A DNA stretch of 64,000 bases, taken from Dermatemys mawii (lineage: Eukaryota; Chordata; Testudines; Dermatemydidae). The notes beneath the pieces were generated by a model, which did not search any database, was not told where the DNA came from, and was given only the letters and a program-made list of their open reading frames with translations. Below are positions 63,001 through 64,000 of the stretch, one piece after another (position 1 is the first letter of the stretch; each line of letters starts with the position of its first letter). The DNA is taken from positions 20,989,263 through 21,053,262 of the forward strand of contig ML677348.1 in assembly GCA_007922305.1 (NCBI GenBank), given 5' to 3'. A program made the position numbers and the translations under genes.

Positions 63001-63865
63001 TGCGCATGGTCTGTCTGCCGAAATGACGCCGAAGGAAGTGTTCAATTCGGCGGTTTTTCAGCAGTGCCAGAGGCTCGCAACTCCCCTGGAATCGGGCTGC
63101 GACCCCCAAGGGATCACAACCCCTAGTTTGAGAACTGCTGATCAAGAACAACATAAGTGTGTAGAGAAAGTAGAAACAAGAAGCAGCCATATCAACATAT
63201 GCTACATTATAAATCCAGGAGGAAAATACTGTACCTTCCCCCTCCCCAATGGAGAAAAACAAAATAAATGATATTTTTCAATTTATAAGTAATAAACACT
63301 TTTTTATTTTAAGAAAGTAGTTAACAGGGCACTTTAATCAAACATGTTGTCTCTTTCTGTTTAAATTGTCTTTACAGATATCTATGCATTGGTATGATGC
63401 ATTTATTACATTTGAAAAAAAATGAGCTAATATTTCTAATTTAGTAGGGGAATATTCTAGAATGACTCTGTTCAGGTGCTACGTATGCTCAAGAGCACAA
63501 GTTAGGAGCTTGAGGAGACCTACCATCTCCTATTTATTTATATTTCAGAAAAAAATTCAGCTAAAATCAATTGACTATGAAAATTAAGAACCACTGCTGG
63601 GTTTGCAATCTTGGTAAAACAACAAGATAATGAAGTTTTATACTCTAATAATTAAACACAGGCTGTTCTTGATATCATCTAGTGTACCCTTATTCTAAAT
63701 CACAATTTAAGTGACACATACTACTTACTTGTGCTGGTGGAGACTGCAGAGGATTGTTCTCAAGCAGTAATACTTGTAATTGCACCATTTTTCTAAAACA
63801 AATTGGAATCACGAGCACTTTATTGCAGGAAAAGTCAAACTTTACCAAGGGGAGCTCTACTAGTT
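5930..63865 (-). CDS. LRCH1: LRCH1, partial gene (15 exons)
   Basis: Leucine-rich repeat and calponin-homology protein. In the known family the LRR part binds DOCK-family exchange factors (LRCH1 with DOCK8, limiting CDC42 activation in migrating leukocytes). Seen here: 15 minus-strand exons totalling 1433 bp, giving 477 complete codons with no stop or frameshift after joining at splice sites. Domain order: last LRRs (exon at 63729-63865), conserved segment KVHIFKYLSIQAC, acidic Ser-rich linker with DSDSGVGSDNGDKRLSATE, a charged helix (RRKMEQMREEKELVEQLRE), then a CH domain with DGVVLCHLVNHIRPRS and PKLSMAKCRRNVENFL. The linker words (IAMI..L.EAVDLLQDP, FGLKPRS, RNLESIDPQFTIRRKMEQ) fit LRCH1 better than LRCH2 or LRCH3 as I recall them. 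The N-terminus and the end of the CH domain with the tail are outside or not found. The paralogue call is from memory, not alignment. Confidence 0.95.
6320..6590. repeat. Palindromic MITE-like repeat
   Basis: Two imperfect inverted arms face each other around 6455: CTAGATGCTTGGGCTGGAGC..TCTGGGACC on the left and GGTCCCAG..TCTGGCCCGAGCATCTG on the right, with outer stretches (TGTAAAACTGCAGT, ATTGCAGTGTAGATAT) continuing the symmetry. No coding capacity. The pattern is of a fold-back DNA element; family not named. Confidence 0.6.
8263..9538 (+). mobile_element. LTR-like element with nested mariner
   Basis: Begins TGTAAC and ends TTCCTACA, i.e. TG...CA ends. AATAAA near 9366 precedes a GTGTGAGGCTCTTTCAGTGG segment, as in the R/U5 part of retroviral-type LTRs. 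No internal coding region is attached, so it looks like a solitary LTR. A mariner-type element sits inside (8740-9055). A clear target duplication was not seen, so the ends are approximate. Confidence 0.55.
8740..9055 (+). mobile_element. Mariner/Tigger-type MITE, copy 1
   Basis: 316 bp bounded by inverted CAGTAGACTCTCGATTAT and its complement, with TA on both sides (8738-8739, 9056-9057). TA duplication and CAGT ends fit Tc1/mariner (pogo/Tigger) elements. It contains a TTG/GTT microsatellite (about 8901-8930). A second, inverted copy is at 19970-20267. Confidence 0.85.
9539..10012. repeat. Repeat tail inside the split LINE
   Basis: Lies between the LTR-like element and the resumed LINE. 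It contains a short direct repeat (GTGCGAGTAACAA at about 9562 and 9588). Its right end (GGGTATTAGCCCACGAAAGCTTATG, about 9944-9969) is a sequence I associate with a common turtle interspersed repeat. Not otherwise classified. Confidence 0.4.
11195..11285. repeat. Short palindromic repeat
   Basis: Inverted arms GCAGATGTGGAT..CCGTGGA (11209-11229) and TCCACGGATA..GCATCCACATCTGC (11243-11269) around a short spacer. It would fold into a stable hairpin in intronic RNA. Confidence 0.65.
11719..11856 (-). CDS. LRCH1: LRCH1 exon: first part of CH domain
   Basis: 138 bp, exactly 46 codons, phase 0 on both sides: NIEMRLKICLPEDLGSALMD, GVVLCHLVNHIRPRSVGSIH, VPSPAV. This is the first half of the calponin-homology domain with its DGVVLCHLVN helix. 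Acceptor TTTTACAG, donor GTC|GTAAGT. Confidence 0.97.
12252..12340 (-). repeat. L2/MIR-like 3' end fragment
   Basis: TAGCACCCAGAATCCCCAG..GCCCCATTGCATTAGGCCCTGTACAAACACAG, shared in reverse complement with 13130-13235 and in the same sense with 60855-60965. The inverse form (TAGACTATAAACTCATTGGGG) is the common 3' end of L2-like elements. Confidence 0.5.
12723..12881 (+). mobile_element. hAT-type MITE
   Basis: 159 bp with ends CTGCAGTGCCCAATA and TATTGAACACTGCTG, flanked by perfect 8-bp ATTTATAT (12715-12722 and 12882-12889). Subterminal TAGCCACATGTGGCTA palindrome. Related in inverse orientation to 40127-40444. Confidence 0.85.
13130..13235 (+). repeat. L2/MIR-like 3' end fragment
   Basis: Starts TAGACTATAAACTCATTGGG and runs to CTAGGTGCCACTGTATTATAAA. 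Reverse complement of the 12252-12340 fragment. Confidence 0.5.
13672..13742 (-). repeat. MIR-like core-SINE fragment
   Basis: TTTTATAGATAGTGAAACTG followed by AGGCACAGAGAGGTT is the reverse complement of the conserved MIR 3' region. Short fragment joined directly to a LINE remnant. Confidence 0.6.
13743..14400 (-). mobile_element. CR1/L3-type LINE 3' remnant beside an exon
   Basis: Minus-strand reading gives ...EMALPLYIALVRPWLEYCMQL (14231-14300), a CR1-type RT C-terminus, followed at lower coordinates by 3' sequence (SGKSHKN.LRSGQDISHCETQ). Ends about 35 bp from the LRCH1 exon donor at 14432. Right boundary approximate. Confidence 0.75.
14433..14542 (-). CDS. LRCH1: LRCH1 exon: FLRPQRNLESIDPQFTIRRK
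   Basis: 110 bp: two bases completing Val, then 36 codons FLRPQRNLESIDPQFTIRRK and MEQMREEKELVEQLRE, ending in phase 0. It is the charged helix leading into the CH domain and is nearly identical to what I recall for LRCH1. Acceptor ATCACAG, donor GAG|GTATGT. A LINE remnant begins about 35 bases beyond the donor. Confidence 0.97.
17272..17830 (+). mobile_element. LTR-like promoter-bearing repeat
   Basis: Starts TGTTACAC and ends CCACAACA (TG...CA). A compact promoter pattern is visible: GATTGGCCCAATGG (CCAAT in both directions, about 17477-17490) followed by CTATTTAAG (17491-17499). The downstream half repeats degenerate TCTGATCTCC/CTGACC words. No coding region. I infer a solitary LTR from these features; no clean target duplication was seen. 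Confidence 0.4.
18571..18797. mobile_element. hAT-type element, first of a composite
   Basis: Ends CAGGGGTTCTCACACT and AGTTTGAGACCCACTG, inverted. It is directly followed by a second hAT-like unit, and the pair together is flanked by CTCTAAAC and TCCTAAAC, a possible diverged 8-bp duplication. Confidence 0.7.
18798..18925. mobile_element. MER5A-like hAT unit, second of a composite
   Basis: Ends CTGGTTTTCAACCTTTTTT and CCTGAAAACCACTG, with internal GGAGACCCCTTTGGAA, as in MER5A-type hAT-Charlie elements. It abuts the first unit without a spacer. Confidence 0.6.
19789..19969 (+). mobile_element. Truncated mariner-type MITE
   Basis: CACTGCTACCTCGATATAGC at the left, CTCCCGAGGACCGTGTTATA at the right. 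The far right end expected for this TIR type is missing; the next element starts exactly there, at TA. Confidence 0.6.
19970..20267 (-). mobile_element. Mariner/Tigger-type MITE, copy 2 (inverted)
   Basis: 298 bp with CAGTAGACTCTCAATTAT and TAACTGAGAGTCTACTG ends and TA on both sides. Interior matches 8740-9055 in reverse (GGATTTTATTAACCAGGATT; CCCTATCATCCTGGAT). The two copies flank the LRCH1 exons at 11719 and 14433. Confidence 0.85.
22114..22330 (+). repeat. MIR-like core-SINE
   Basis: tRNA-derived head (TTCAGTGGTTAGGGAACTAA; GAGTTCAAGTCC as B box), then the core and the conserved TCTGTAAAATGGGGATAATA tail, ending near GTGAAGCACTCAAGAT. Fits the MIR family. Confidence 0.8.
22627..22823 (+). 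mobile_element. Mariner-type MITE, 197 bp
   Basis: Ends CAGACGCCCCCTGACTTACG and ACCTGGGGAGCGTCTG, flanked by TA on both sides. Same length and orientation as 32184-32380. Confidence 0.8.
26093..26461 (-). other. Unrecognised 122-codon ORF
   Basis: Open minus-strand frame preceded by an acceptor-like TATTTTTCAG (just above 26463). The translation (VPEVYEIFKSVYDKFVTMHN, KALTKNEQFLILISLTKEKT) has an ordinary residue mix rather than the skew of repeats. I recognise no family, and no matching neighbour exon or donor was identified. It may be a pseudogene, a transposon fragment or chance. Confidence 0.25.
26579..27027 (+). mobile_element. LTR-like sequence of an endogenous retroelement
   Basis: About 449 bp, TGTAACG at the left and CCCTGAAACA at the right. 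AATAAA at 26955 is followed within 70 bp by the end, and ACGAGACCCCGAGTACCC resembles a U5 end. No gag, pol or env nearby, so probably a solitary LTR. No exact target duplication seen. Confidence 0.55.
27957..28253. mobile_element. hAT-type MITE
   Basis: Ends CAGGGGTCGGCAA and TTGCCTACCCCTG. Flanks CTGTAGGT and CTGCAGGC match in 6 of 8 positions, as an old duplication would. Confidence 0.8.
28948..28970. repeat. C-rich low-complexity run
   Basis: Two runs of C separated by GGCG, within a CT-rich stretch (28510-29100) that has L2-like words (CTTTTACTGGCTCCCTGTTT). Confidence 0.8.
31755..31930. repeat. Possible MITE fragment
   Basis: Begins TGTCTTCCCTATGGGCTAAATC and contains GCGCTGCTGCGATCGATC, words I associate with turtle DNA repeats. 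Ends uncertain. Confidence 0.3.
32184..32380 (+). mobile_element. Mariner-type MITE, 197 bp, second copy
   Basis: Ends CAGATATTCCCTGACTTACA and GTTGGGGAGTGTCTG, with TA on both sides. Same family, length and direction as 22627-22823. Confidence 0.8.
33589..33661 (-). CDS. LRCH1: LRCH1 exon: SPTTN..APFGLKPRS
   Basis: 73 bp, 24 codons plus one base: SKEKTPTQSPTTNNIAPFGL, KPRS. The SPTTN and PFGLKPRS words are those of LRCH1; FGLKPRS is also shared by LRCH2. Acceptor ACACAG, donor TCAG|GTAAGA. The next exon is 19 kb away. Confidence 0.93.
34317..34362. repeat. 23-bp tandem duplication
   Basis: Adjacent copies of AGCACAG.CTGTATTATC plus TTTCT at 34317-34339 and 34340-34362, differing by one base. 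Confidence 0.85.
34992..35049. repeat. 29-bp tandem duplication
   Basis: Two adjacent copies, 34992-35020 and 35021-35049, each beginning AAATAGAAGA and ending CTTATTTTAACTC, with two differences. Confidence 0.85.
35197..35244 (-). CDS. LRCH1: LRCH1 48-bp exon, diverged
   Basis: Exactly 16 codons, phase 0 on both sides: NDLIVWNIGGCSSHNE. It lines up with the remembered SDLTLQ...SPNE segment of LRCH1 by position, length and ends, although the middle is poorly conserved. Acceptor CATGCAG after a T-rich tract, donor GAG|GTGAGA. The weakest of the exon calls, because it is short and diverged. Confidence 0.78.
35704..36359 (+). mobile_element. C-rich hAT-type element
   Basis: 656 bp with ends CGGGGTGGACAAACG and GTTTGCCCACCTCTG, flanked by TTCTATGT and TTCTATGA (7 of 8). 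The interior is a degenerate CCCTCC/CTGCCC-rich stretch. Its long open frames are a by-product of this composition. Confidence 0.8.
37400..38507 (+). mobile_element. CR1/L3-type LINE 3' part
   Basis: RT words in order: GSVLRPVLFNVFINDLDKEG (37415-37474), KWQIKFNVDKCKVMYNG, STLKT-type and QCAEAVKRANRMLGTIRKAI, then the 3' tail to CAGTATGGCCATTCTTGTG. Stops and indels mark it as dead. Same family as 8040-10608, same strand, opposite to LRCH1. Confidence 0.88.
38631..38762 (-). CDS. LRCH1: LRCH1 exon: charged helix EFQKRRELIVEKTK
   Basis: 132 bp, exactly 44 codons, phase 0 on both sides, so it could be skipped in frame. Encodes a charged, probably helical stretch (NENAEEELEFQKRRELIVEK, TKIEGKIACEQDERQLLSQ). 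A similar RREQLVE-type helix occurs in the LRCH3 linker. I do not remember it in the usual human LRCH1 isoform, so it may be an alternatively used exon. Acceptor CAACAG, donor CAG|GTATGG. Confidence 0.88.
38763..40957 (-). other. LRCH1: LRCH1 intron, 2.2 kb
   Basis: Contains a hAT element (40127-40444). A stretch at about 39328-39391 repeats 37270-37340. Otherwise unannotated. Confidence 0.75.
40127..40444 (-). mobile_element. hAT-type element
   Basis: 318 bp, ends CAGTGGTGTCCAATA and TATTGGACACTGCTG, flanked by perfect 8-bp GTATAGAC (40119-40126 and 40445-40452). TAGCCACATGTGGC near the left and GTGTGGCTAGCATCGAATTT near the right match 12723-12881 in reverse. Confidence 0.88.
40958..40994 (-). 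CDS. LRCH1: LRCH1 37-bp exon
   Basis: A small exon found by phase: the preceding exon ends in AA, and this one supplies T, giving Asn, then GQVQMEEALVYQ, ending in phase 0. The remembered LRCH1 linker has NGQIQLE at this point. Acceptor ACATACAG, donor CAG|GTAGGC. Without it the flanking exons do not join in frame. Confidence 0.88.
41107..41196 (-). CDS. LRCH1: LRCH1 exon: DITESSDVNLYPMEPATDLELQ
   Basis: 90 bp: one base completing an Arg codon, 29 codons, two left over. Reads LSMDITESSDVNLYPMEP, ATDLELQESTV. Acceptor CTTACAG. A second AG six bases inside would remove two residues in frame. The donor is GAA|GTGTGT, and the intron to the next exon is only 112 bp. Confidence 0.92.
41197..44020 (-). 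other. LRCH1: LRCH1 intron, 2.8 kb
   Basis: Contains a hAT element (42482-42909). 41200-42480 and 42920-43990 show nothing recognisable beyond AT-rich sequence. Confidence 0.75.
42482..42909. mobile_element. GC-rich hAT-type element
   Basis: 428 bp, ends CAGTGGTCCCCAAACTG and AGTTTGGGCACCACTG, flanked by perfect 8-bp TGTTAACA (42474-42481 and 42910-42917). The C-rich interior gives spurious open frames. Confidence 0.88.
44021..44107 (-). CDS. LRCH1: LRCH1 exon: IAMIDHLKEAVDLLQDPS
   Basis: 87 bp: one base finishing an Ile codon, 28 codons (TNTSDKQNIAIAMIDHLKEA, VDLLQDPS), two bases left over. Acceptor CTATAG, donor CAG|GTATGC. A better-looking donor (AT|GTAAGT) lies 28 bases downstream. It would shift the frame and meet a stop in the next exon, so the proximal donor is taken as the coding one. 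Confidence 0.93.
44108..45134 (-). other. LRCH1: LRCH1 intron, 1.0 kb
   Basis: AT-rich. No element recognised. Confidence 0.75.
45135..45202 (-). CDS. LRCH1: LRCH1 exon: CDELLRIEEDTHWQTEG
   Basis: 68 bp, 22 codons plus two bases: GRAAECDELLRIEEDTHWQT, EG. Acceptor TTCACAG, donor AAT|GTAAGT. The LLRIEED.HWQTEG word matches LRCH1 as I recall it. Confidence 0.95.
45535..45640. repeat. Palindromic GGAGTAACTCC-type repeat
   Basis: CAGGAGTAACTCCACTGAAA faces TCAATGGACTTTTACTGTGG around a centre near 45590. Related sequences at 4930-5035, 31975-32050 and 52755-52835. Confidence 0.55.
49744..52050 (-). mobile_element. DIRS-like element 1, decayed
   Basis: Two inverted terminal segments of about 250-280 bp: 49744-50035 and 51835-52050 in reverse (shared GAGACTGGAGAATTTG, GTCTGTTGGTCCATGCCT, GCCTCTCTAG.TCCTTCT). 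Inverted rather than direct terminal repeats are typical of DIRS1-type tyrosine-recombinase retrotransposons. The same termini bound element 2 (55132-57875), which has clear RT and recombinase remnants. 50780-51780 may be gag-like but is not recognisable. A separate element is nested at 50040-50767. Confidence 0.6.
50040..50767 (+). mobile_element. LTR-like repeat nested in DIRS-like element 1
   Basis: Unlike its surroundings. Contains ATTAAAATCACTTTTTACTT, a G-run, TCTCTCTATCATTGTTATAT, and ends TGATCCCAACCCATCACA. These words belong to a repeat I associate with turtles, probably an LTR. It is missing from element 2. Boundaries approximate. Confidence 0.4.
52363..52478 (-). CDS. LRCH1: LRCH1 exon with GC donor
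   Basis: 116 bp. Two bases finish a Val codon, then 38 codons starting EFHQGPSLMI and ending TTELMSYIK in phase 0. The only donor that keeps frame with the next exon is AAG|GCAAGT, the typical sequence of a GC-AG intron. The acceptor has two AGs three bases apart (TTAG, TAG); the upstream one matches the remembered linker length, and use of the other would drop one residue. Confidence 0.9.
52479..53700 (-). other. LRCH1: LRCH1 intron, 1.2 kb
   Basis: Contains a palindromic-repeat relative (52755-52835) and tRNA-like SINE remnants (52930-53240). 53240-53500 resembles a common low-copy repeat; no gene. Confidence 0.75.
52930..53240. repeat. tRNA-like SINE remnants, opposed
   Basis: Plus-strand TAGAGCACTCTCCTGATAGG and GTTTAATTCC (B-box-like) at 53100-53145, facing a reverse GAACTGAACTAAACCTGG..GAGTGCTCTGACCACTAGGA at 53170-53227. 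A third reverse piece lies at 52972-53010. The opposed halves would pair as a hairpin. Confidence 0.5.
53701..53806 (-). CDS. LRCH1: LRCH1 exon: PSDED..SLNVPMSNIMEE
   Basis: 106 bp, 35 codons plus one base. Reads PSDEDIVSLNVPMSNIMEED, QIIKEDLGHHISLVQ, very close to the remembered LRCH1 linker. Acceptor TTCTTAG with a strong pyrimidine tract, donor CAAG|GTCTGA, a weaker consensus. The frame runs on past the donor for 66 codons (stop near 53504), but only splicing here keeps phase with the next exon. Confidence 0.94.
54920..55090. repeat. Inverted-repeat element
   Basis: Left arm AATATCTTTTACTGGATCAA..CTTCTGTTGG..AGCTTTCAAGCC; right arm GGCTTGAAAGCTTG..CCAACAGAAAG..AAGTTGGTCCAATAAAAGAT. It lies directly beside DIRS-like element 2. 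Confidence 0.65.
56413..56605. repeat. Dispersed repeat, copy 1
   Basis: About 190 bp nearly identical to 61350-61543, both in the same direction (ATTAGGTTGCAAATAAGATA; CCAATAAACCAACTGAAAAT). Nested in DIRS-like element 2. Confidence 0.85.
57236..57320. repeat. Fragment of common repeat
   Basis: GGTAGCTGTGTTAGTCTGGA followed by TCCTGTTGCATCTTATAGACTAAC. It is the reverse complement of the type seen at about 9955-10010 (TTAGTCTTTAAGGAGCCACA). Family not named. Confidence 0.5.
59363..59614 (-). other. Open frame past the exon donor
   Basis: Directly continues the frame of the LRCH1 exon at 59615-59699 for 83 codons (LDSFVEMLSVYQKYAAKPWT, EISTKVKSEMMRIEEKLYSI, YPIEGAVKKLISKGF...) to a stop at 59363-59365. 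An acceptor-like TTTTTGCTTTTTCAG sits only 12-26 bases after the donor. Near the end, other frames read EYITEEQKFI and HHEWIDAFVAYEN, suggesting a frameshifted older coding sequence. I recognise no family. It may be an alternative terminal exon or a pseudogene fragment. Confidence 0.35.
59615..59699 (-). CDS. LRCH1: LRCH1 exon: DSDSGVGSDNGDKRLSATE motif
   Basis: 85 bp. The first base completes a Ser codon, then 28 codons: IDDIYPSKKDSDSGVGSD, NGDKRLSATE. The acidic Ser-rich motif is a hallmark of LRCH1/2 linkers. Acceptor is TTTAG, donor GAG|GTAAAT. The reading frame stays open for 83 more codons past the donor (see findings), so an unspliced or alternatively ended transcript would give a different C-terminus. 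Confidence 0.95.
60855..60965 (-). repeat. L2/MIR-like 3' end fragment
   Basis: GTAGCACATAGGAGTCCCAA..GGACTAGGACCCCATTGTTC, same type as 12252-12340. Confidence 0.45.
61350..61543. repeat. Dispersed repeat, copy 2
   Basis: Same sequence as 56413-56605, about 4.9 kb away, in direct orientation. A 4-base insertion (AAAT) and scattered substitutions separate them. Confidence 0.85.
62333..62460 (-). CDS. LRCH1: LRCH1 exon: conserved post-LRR segment
   Basis: 128 bp, starting in phase 0 and ending two bases into a codon. It encodes ICIKGKVHIFKYLSIQACQI followed by KTADSLYLNAMERPHLQQPVEE, the strongly conserved cap after the LRRs in LRCH proteins. Acceptor is TAATAG, donor GAG|GTAAGT. Confidence 0.96.
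62461..63728 (-). other. LRCH1: LRCH1 intron, 1.3 kb
   Basis: Contains the hAT element at 62800-63140; the rest is AT-rich and unannotated. Confidence 0.8.
62800..63140. mobile_element. hAT-type element with intact duplication
   Basis: 341 bp, ends CGGTGGTTCTCAAACT and AGTTTGAGAACTGCTG, flanked by perfect 8-bp ATCAAGAA (62792-62799 and 63141-63148). Internal repeated TGCCGAAATG/CATTTCGG words. The 165-codon plus-strand open frame across it is incidental. Confidence 0.9.
63729..63865 (-). CDS. LRCH1: LRCH1 exon: last leucine-rich repeats
   Basis: 137 bp. Two bases complete a split codon, then 45 codons ending PLQSPPAQ, phase 0. Reads L-V-E-L-P-L-V-K-F-D-F-S-C-N-K with LRR spacing, then LQVLLLENNPL, a second LRR consensus. 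The acceptor is a TTTTAG after a pyrimidine-rich stretch. A second AG lies 6 bases inside the exon (after AACTAG), but the first AG preserves the E-L-V residues expected in the family. The donor is CAA|GTAAGT. Confidence 0.95.
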
Positions 63866-64000
63866 CTAAAAGTAACAGAAAGGATCATAGTTATTGTGAT
63901 ACTTATTTATTTTTGTCAGAAAATACAAGAATTAAGTATTTTTGCATATGATTCTATTTCTAAAAGGAGAAAGTAAGGATTCCACAGTGTAATAAATTAA
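63866..64000 (-). other. LRCH1: LRCH1 intron, partial
   Basis: Pyrimidine-rich (on the minus strand) approach to the acceptor at 63866. No further exon within the window. Confidence 0.8.

Noticed and set aside
62774..63271. 165-codon plus-strand open frame.
   Set aside because: Spans the whole hAT element at 62800-63140 and its flanks; no family features.
1..64000. CRISPR array, phage, operon or other prokaryotic system.
   Set aside because: No spaced direct repeats and no bacterial gene density; the window is intron and interspersed repeats of a vertebrate.

Overview
This is a vertebrate genomic window, AT-rich and almost entirely intronic. The repeat content points to a sauropsid, most probably a turtle: CR1/L3-type LINE pieces, a MIR-like core-SINE, many short hAT and mariner/Tigger-type non-autonomous elements, and two decayed DIRS-like elements with inverted termini. 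The turtle assignment rests on repeat types recognised from memory, not on a search.

One protein-coding gene spans the window on the minus strand. Fifteen consecutive exons (63865 down to 5930) join into 477 uninterrupted complete codons that I recognise as LRCH1 (leucine-rich repeats and calponin homology domain containing 1). The window starts inside the last leucine-rich repeats, runs through the low-complexity linker with short exons (including 37-bp and 48-bp ones and a 112-bp intron), and ends inside the calponin-homology (CH) domain. The 5' exons (N-terminus, first LRRs) lie above 64000. The final coding exon(s), the end of the CH domain and the 3' UTR were not found below 5930 and presumably lie beyond position 1. 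Every exon junction keeps frame. One intron has a GC-AG donor.

Layout, low to high coordinate. 1-5929: 3' flank or last-intron sequence, with a minus-strand CR1 split by a palindromic repeat, and a hAT element. 5930-14542: CH-domain exons and the linker/CH boundary, with a LINE copy split by an LTR-like element that itself holds a mariner, plus MIR and LINE remnants next to the exon at 14433. 14543-33588: a 19-kb intron with LTR-like sequences, a hAT composite and three mariner-type elements. 33589-45202: eight closely spaced linker exons with a C-rich hAT, a second LINE copy and two more hAT elements between them. 45203-59614: introns carrying the two DIRS-like elements. 59615-64000: exons coding for the acidic linker and the last LRRs, and a hAT element with a perfect target duplication.

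No second convincing protein gene, RNA gene, CRISPR array or bacterial-type system is present. The points most worth checking are the GC-AG intron, the open reading frame that continues past the exon donor at 59615, the competing donor at 43993, the inverted mariner pair flanking two exons, and the DIRS-like elements.
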